Origin: Myxococcales bacterium
GTDB taxonomy: Bacteria; Myxococcota_A; Polyangia; Polyangiales; Polyangiaceae
Direction: 5' to 3'
Length of the DNA stretch: 64,000 nucleotides
NCBI GenBank assembly: GCA_016794345.1
Contig: JAEUKE010000085.1
Span: forward strand, 1-64,000
This document shows, in pieces, positions 58,547-64,000 of the stretch. Position 1 is the stretch's first letter; each line of letters opens with the position of its first letter. The notes under the pieces are model-generated. The model saw nothing but the letters and a program-made list of their open reading frames with translations. It searched no databases and was not told the origin of the DNA. The position numbers and the translations under genes are program-made.

Positions 58547-60139
58547 ATGAGGGCGAGGTCGCTCGTCTTGGCGGTCGGCGTCGGGCTCGGAGCCTGCGCC
58601 GCGCCGCCCCTGCCCGAGCCCGCGCATACGGAGCCGGCGAACAGACCCGCGTCGCCGACGAGCAGCGCCGCTGCCACCGATCGCCTCGTCGCGCCCGCGC
58701 CGGAGCCCGCTCTCTCGGCCGAGGCGGTAGCCCCGCCCGCCACCCCGCCCGCAGCGCGCGACGATCGAAAGCGAATCGTGAGCGTGGGCTACGTGACGTG
58801 GATCCGGAAGCGCCCCCAGGTGAAAGAAGGAGACTTCCTCGGTTACGTGCGGGTGGGGAGCACGCTGCCGCTCCGGAGCGAGGAGATCGTCCGCGGCGCG
58901 GGTTGCCCGGGCGGCTTCTACCAGGTCGAGCCCCGCGGCTACGTGTGCCGCGACATCACCGTGACCGAGGCGCCGCGCAAGCCGTGGATCGAAGCCGCGG
59001 AGATGACACGTGGGGGCTCCGGGGCGTTCCCCTACCGCTACGCGCTCTCGAACGGCGCGCCGATGTACAACCGCGTGCCCACGAAGAGCGAGCAGGAGCG
59101 CTTCGAGAAGTTCCTGGGCAAGCCGAGCGAGCACCCGAAGCTCCCCAAGACGTTGCGCAGCCACGAGGAGCTCGCCGTCGTCGAGACGATCCCCGCGAAG
59201 GACGCCCTGCCTTCTTTCCTCCTCGGCAAGAGCTCGGCGCGTGAGGCGCCCTTCGATCTGGTCGAGCAGACGATCCCGCTCGGCTCCATGCTCTCGTTCA
59301 CGCGGGCCTTCGAGGCCGAAGGCCGCACGTGGCTCCTCTCGGCCGATCACACGATCGTCCCGGCCGATCGGGTCCGGCCCTTCCGCCCCAGCCAGTTCCG
59401 CGGCGCCGACCTGAAGAAAGGCGAGGCGGCGCTCCCGCTCGCGTTCATGCGGGTGAAGGCCCGCCCTCGCTACGTGCGGGAGGGTGACGCCATGAAGCCG
59501 GCCGGCGGGGAGTGGGCCGTCCGGTCCTACGTCCAGCTGACCGGCGCCACCGAGACCGCCGGCGGGCGCAAGTACCTCGAGACACGCGAGAAGGACGAGC
59601 GCGGGGCGCCCCTTTTCCTCGCGGAAGAAGACGCCACTGTCATCACGACCGAGACCAAGCTCCCGCACGGCGTGAAGGAGGGCCAGAAGTGGTTCCTCGT
59701 CCGCATCACGAGCGGCACCCTCGTCGCCTACGAAGGCCTCGAGCCCGTGTACGCCACGTTGGTCTCGCCCGGTGTCGGCGGCGTGCCCGTCGAGGGCCGG
59801 GACCCGGTGAAGGACTCCACGACGCCGCTCGGGACGTACACGATCACGTTCAAGGACAAGGCAGCGACGATGTCTCCCGAGAAGGGCAAAGACAGGTCGT
59901 TCTGGATCGCGGACGTCCCGCACACGCAGTATTTCAACCCGCCGTTCGCGCTCCACGCAGCGTATTGGCACGAGCGGTTCGGGGAGCTCGTGAGCGCGGG
60001 CTGCGTGAACCTCTCGCCGATCGACGCCGAGCGACTCTTCGACTGGAGCGACCCGCAGGTGCCGGCCGAGTGGCAGGGCGCCACGGGCGCGGGCGCGAAG
60101 GAGAACGGCCAGGCGAGCGTCGTCGTCGTGAGGCGCTGA
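58547..60139 (+). CDS. L,D-transpeptidase (YkuD fold), lipoprotein
   Basis: 530 residues from ATG 58547, with AGGAA upstream. The lipobox LGAC ends the signal. A Pro/Ala linker and a large N-terminal region (about 70-390) of unknown fold follow. The C-terminal YkuD domain has HAAYWHERFGELVSAGCVNL, with the catalytic Cys near 486 and the His pair in place. It would make or remodel 3-3 cross-links or attach proteins to peptidoglycan. It is much longer than a minimal L,D-transpeptidase. Divergent from the membrane histidine kinase, which might control it. Confidence 0.9.
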   Translation: MRARSLVLAVGVGLGACAAPPLPEPAHTEPANRPASPTSSAAATDRLVAPAPEPALSAEAVAPPATPPAARDDRKRIVSVGYVTWIRKRPQVKEGDFLGYVRVGSTLPLRSEEIVRGAGCPGGFYQVEPRGYVCRDITVTEAPRKPWIEAAEMTRGGSGAFPYRYALSNGAPMYNRVPTKSEQERFEKFLGKPSEHPKLPKTLRSHEELAVVETIPAKDALPSFLLGKSSAREAPFDLVEQTIPLGSMLSFTRAFEAEGRTWLLSADHTIVPADRVRPFRPSQFRGADLKKGEAALPLAFMRVKARPRYVREGDAMKPAGGEWAVRSYVQLTGATETAGGRKYLETREKDERGAPLFLAEEDATVITTETKLPHGVKEGQKWFLVRITSGTLVAYEGLEPVYATLVSPGVGGVPVEGRDPVKDSTTPLGTYTITFKDKAATMSPEKGKDRSFWIADVPHTQYFNPPFALHAAYWHERFGELVSAGCVNLSPIDAERLFDWSDPQVPAEWQGATGAGAKENGQASVVVVRR

Positions 60140-60173
60140 GCGGCCACGCGGGGGATCGGATGGCGGGGAATCG

Positions 60174-60623
60174 TTACTGCGACTTGACCACGCGGATGGC
60201 GTAGACGCCCTTGCCCGTCGCGACCGACGTCCCCTCGTCCGAGGGGTGGAACAGCCGGACGTCCGAGACGCCCACGGTCTTGCCGACGCGGACGAGCGTC
60301 GCGTGGGCGCGGAGGTCCTCCTGCCGCCCGGGCGTGAGGTAGTCGACCCGGAGGTCGATCGTGGAGACGCGCGCGCGCGGGTCGTGGATGGCGCTCCAGA
60401 CGCAGAACCCCCCGGCCGTGTCGGCGAGCATGCTGATGACACCGCCGTGTAACGCTCGCTTCACCGGATCGCCGATGAGCTCGTCGCGATAGGGGATTTC
60501 GAAGAGGATGTCCGAGCGATCGACCCGGAGCGCCTTGAGTCCAAGGAGCTTGTTGAACGGGATCCACTCCTCGGCCAGCTGGCGGAGCACCTCGGGGGTC
60601 ATCGACGGGAGCCCGACTACCAT
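60174..60623 (-). CDS. PaaI-type hotdog thioesterase
   Basis: 149 residues from ATG 60623 (ATG 60602 is also possible). A single hotdog domain with the PaaI motif HGGVISMLADTAGG (about 68-81) and the following strand RVSTIDLRVDYLTPG. PaaI-type proteins hydrolyse acyl- or aryl-CoA thioesters. It is divergent from typA across a 46-base gap, and convergent with the L,D-transpeptidase gene. No other CoA genes adjoin, so the substrate is open. Confidence 0.88.
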   Translation of the reverse strand: MVVGLPSMTPEVLRQLAEEWIPFNKLLGLKALRVDRSDILFEIPYRDELIGDPVKRALHGGVISMLADTAGGFCVWSAIHDPRARVSTIDLRVDYLTPGRQEDLRAHATLVRVGKTVGVSDVRLFHPSDEGTSVATGKGVYAIRVVKSQ

Positions 60624-60669
60624 GACTCCGGTGGAAAAGGGTGGGACACCGTGGTAGAGCGCCGGCGAA

Positions 60670-62526
<1,857 letters not shown>

Positions 62527-62538
62527 AGGCGGCAGCCT

Positions 62539-63846
62539 CTACGGCCGGGGCAGGTGCCAGGTGCCCGCGAGCGCCATGCCCCGCGCGTTCGCGGTCTCCT
62601 GATCGAGCCGAGCGGCAGTCTTCGCCAGCGCGTCCTCCGTCCAGCCCGGCGCGCGCCGCAACGCGAACGTGACCGGATCGTAGTCGAAGGCGTCGTCCGC
62701 CACCGCGCGATCGAGCAGCGCGTCGGGTAGGACGAGGCAGTGGTAGACGTTGACGCTGCACCCGAACGAGCGGGCCCAGTCGAGCGTGCGGCGGAAGCCG
62801 TCCGGCGAGTCACCGGGCAACCCGAGAATGACCTCGAGCAGGACGTCGGCGACGCGAGCGACGTCCTCGATGACGCCCTTCATCCTGGCGAGGTCGGTCA
62901 CGGGGCGGTCGAGCCCGGCGAGCACGACGGGGTCGAGGGACTGGATGCCGATCCCGACGTGAGAGCGCGCGCGAGACAGGAGCTCGAGGTGCTCGGACCG
63001 GACGTAGCTCGGGTAGAGCTCGCAGTTGAGGCCCACCTTCGCGAGGAGCCCGACGCGCCGCTCCGCCTCGGCGAGGGCACGGAACGCGCGGGCGCTCAGG
63101 TTCAGGCCGGCGTCGACCAGGAAGACGCCGCGCGCGCCCATACGGCCGATCGCCGAGAGCTCTCGCTCGAGGTGGTCGGCCGAAGCCGCCCGCTCGCCGT
63201 CGTAGCGGCCCCACTGGCAGAACGTGCACGAGAGCGGGCAGCCGCGAAAGATCTCGAGATGCGCCGTCGCCTCGCGCGGAACCAGCCCGAGCTGATACGG
63301 GGACGGCAGGGCATCGAGCGGCAGTCGCGCCGCGCGACGCATGCCCCGCCAGCCGAGGGGCCCGAAGGTGGCGACGCCCGGGATAGAAGCGAGCGAGGCG
63401 CGATCGAGCTGCGGCAGCGACAACACGTCGAGGATGGTCTCCTCGCCGTCGCCGAGGACGAGCGCGTCGACGTGACGACCGAGCGCGCGGAGTGGGTCGC
63501 GAGCGAAAGACCCGGGCCGCGCGGACGGCCCACCGACGAGAACGACCGGAGGCCTCGGATCACCCTTCAAGATCGCGGCGGCCTCGAGGAACGGGCCGAG
63601 CGACCAGACGTACGCCGAGACCCCGACCACGTCCGGCTCGAGCTCACGAACCGCCGCGACGAGCGCGTCGACGTCCTCGTCGCGGCGGGACAACAGGTGG
63701 ACCTCCCAGTCGGCCGAGGCGAGCTCGGATCCCGCGATCGCCGCGGCGATTCGCCGCAGACCGTAGTCGAACGGACGGAAGTCGCCCTCACCGCGCCACG
63801 GATCGATGGACGCGAGGACGATCCTGCGGCGCGGAGGCGGAGCCAT
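62539..63846 (-). CDS. B12-binding-type radical SAM protein
   Basis: 435 residues from ATG 63846. The N-terminal 150 residues are a cobalamin-binding-like Rossmann domain (LEPDVVGVSAYVWSLGPFLE, VLVGGPSARP), though the DxHxxG motif is not evident. The radical SAM cluster is CPLSCTFC with C203, C207 and C210, followed by a TIM-barrel (FLVDAGLNLS, GIGIQSLD, EVILGLPGDS). Enzymes of this layout do methylations, rearrangements or other radical modifications; the substrate is not evident and there are no biosynthetic neighbours. Convergent with typA. Confidence 0.88.
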   Translation of the reverse strand: MAPPPRRRIVLASIDPWRGEGDFRPFDYGLRRIAAAIAGSELASADWEVHLLSRRDEDVDALVAAVRELEPDVVGVSAYVWSLGPFLEAAAILKGDPRPPVVLVGGPSARPGSFARDPLRALGRHVDALVLGDGEETILDVLSLPQLDRASLASIPGVATFGPLGWRGMRRAARLPLDALPSPYQLGLVPREATAHLEIFRGCPLSCTFCQWGRYDGERAASADHLERELSAIGRMGARGVFLVDAGLNLSARAFRALAEAERRVGLLAKVGLNCELYPSYVRSEHLELLSRARSHVGIGIQSLDPVVLAGLDRPVTDLARMKGVIEDVARVADVLLEVILGLPGDSPDGFRRTLDWARSFGCSVNVYHCLVLPDALLDRAVADDAFDYDPVTFALRRAPGWTEDALAKTAARLDQETANARGMALAGTWHLPRP

Positions 63847-63902
63847 GTGTCCGGTTCGGGCCGAGCTGGCCGGCTCGTGCGAACAAACGTAGCATCGGCC
63901 TG

Positions 63903-64000
63903 GTGGCCGCTGCCCTCGCCGCGGAGCTGGTTCAGAGCCTCGCTCGAAGGCAGCTCGGCTCGGGCCTCTTCCCTCTCGTCCGGTGGCGGAGCGGGAGGCG
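63903..64000 (+). CDS. Possible 5' end of a gene cut by the right edge
   Basis: From GTG 63903 the frame is open to the window end (32 codons: VAAALAAELVQSLARRQL and on). Third positions are mostly G or C and the composition suits a helical start, but there is too little to name a family. No clear ribosome binding site. Confidence 0.35.
   Translation, partial: MAAALAAELVQSLARRQLGSGLFPLVRWRSGR

Noticed and set aside
58406..60442. Upstream extension of the membrane histidine kinase to a 1416-residue frame
   Set aside because: This part is antisense to the L,D-transpeptidase, has no domain signatures, and no start with a ribosome binding site; the kinase proper begins near 58405.

Overview
The window looks like a chromosomal segment of a myxobacterium, most likely order Polyangiales. 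This rests on the very G/C-rich sequence with G/C-biased third codon positions, the frequent GTG starts, five Hanks-type Ser/Thr kinases, an MglA-like GTPase, an MXAN_5187-family protein, and many lipoproteins with Gly/Thr/Ser-rich tethers. I saw no insertion sequence, integrase, phage gene or CRISPR array. Taxonomy is inferred from gene content only.

Layout. 1-1415 (minus): tRNA-Thr(TGT), tRNA-Tyr, tRNA-Gly(TCC), tRNA-Thr(GGT) and the 5' part of tuf, in the gene order of the E. coli thrU-tyrU-glyT-thrT-tufB operon. 1.9-16.9 kb: a zinc-ribbon Ser/Thr kinase, an MXAN_5187-type protein with a lipoprotein, lgt, a Met8-like siroheme enzyme, a second kinase followed by a TPR/PEGA protein and a Cys-rich lipoprotein, a winged-helix regulator, two secreted proteins and hflX. 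17-25.3 kb (plus): thrB, an M48 peptidase and a dynamin-like GTPase, then a chain coupled by GTGA overlaps (MglA-like GTPase, histidine kinase, thiL, DUF1704 peptidase-like protein). 25.3-32.7 kb: discoidin-like lipoprotein and coiled-coil protein, desaturase divergent from a hotdog protein, a lipoprotein/kinase/TPR-PEGA operon, and a DUF6496 protein.

32.8-39.4 kb: B12-dependent ribonucleotide reductase nrdJ (minus) divergent from RNase J and a CHAD protein. The 601-base gap between nrdJ and RNase J is the richest regulatory stretch. It holds two 16-bp elements exactly 31 bp apart that resemble an NrdR operator pair, DnaA-box-like sequences, a repeated octamer, and an attenuator-like hairpin just before the nrdJ ribosome binding site. 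39.4-48.3 kb: a secreted barrel-like protein, a membrane protein, lytic transglycosylase, DUF3224, an AraC-type regulator, a patatin-like lipase and a hybrid histidine kinase. 48.3-54.2 kb: a LysR regulator divergent from a beta-propeller/cytochrome c lipoprotein, then a kinase and a YkvA-like protein. 54.3-58.4 kb (minus): a membrane histidine kinase followed by a coiled-coil kinase. 58.5-64 kb: L,D-transpeptidase, PaaI-type thioesterase, typA, a B12-binding-type radical SAM protein and an unfinished reading frame.

The window mixes housekeeping genes (tuf, lgt, hflX, thrB, thiL, nrdJ, rnj, slt, typA) with a dense layer of signalling and surface proteins. The items most worth following up are the nrdJ leader, the GTGA-coupled signalling/ThiL/DUF1704 chain, the altered effector loop of EF-Tu, and the two parallel kinase/TPR-PEGA/lipoprotein loci.
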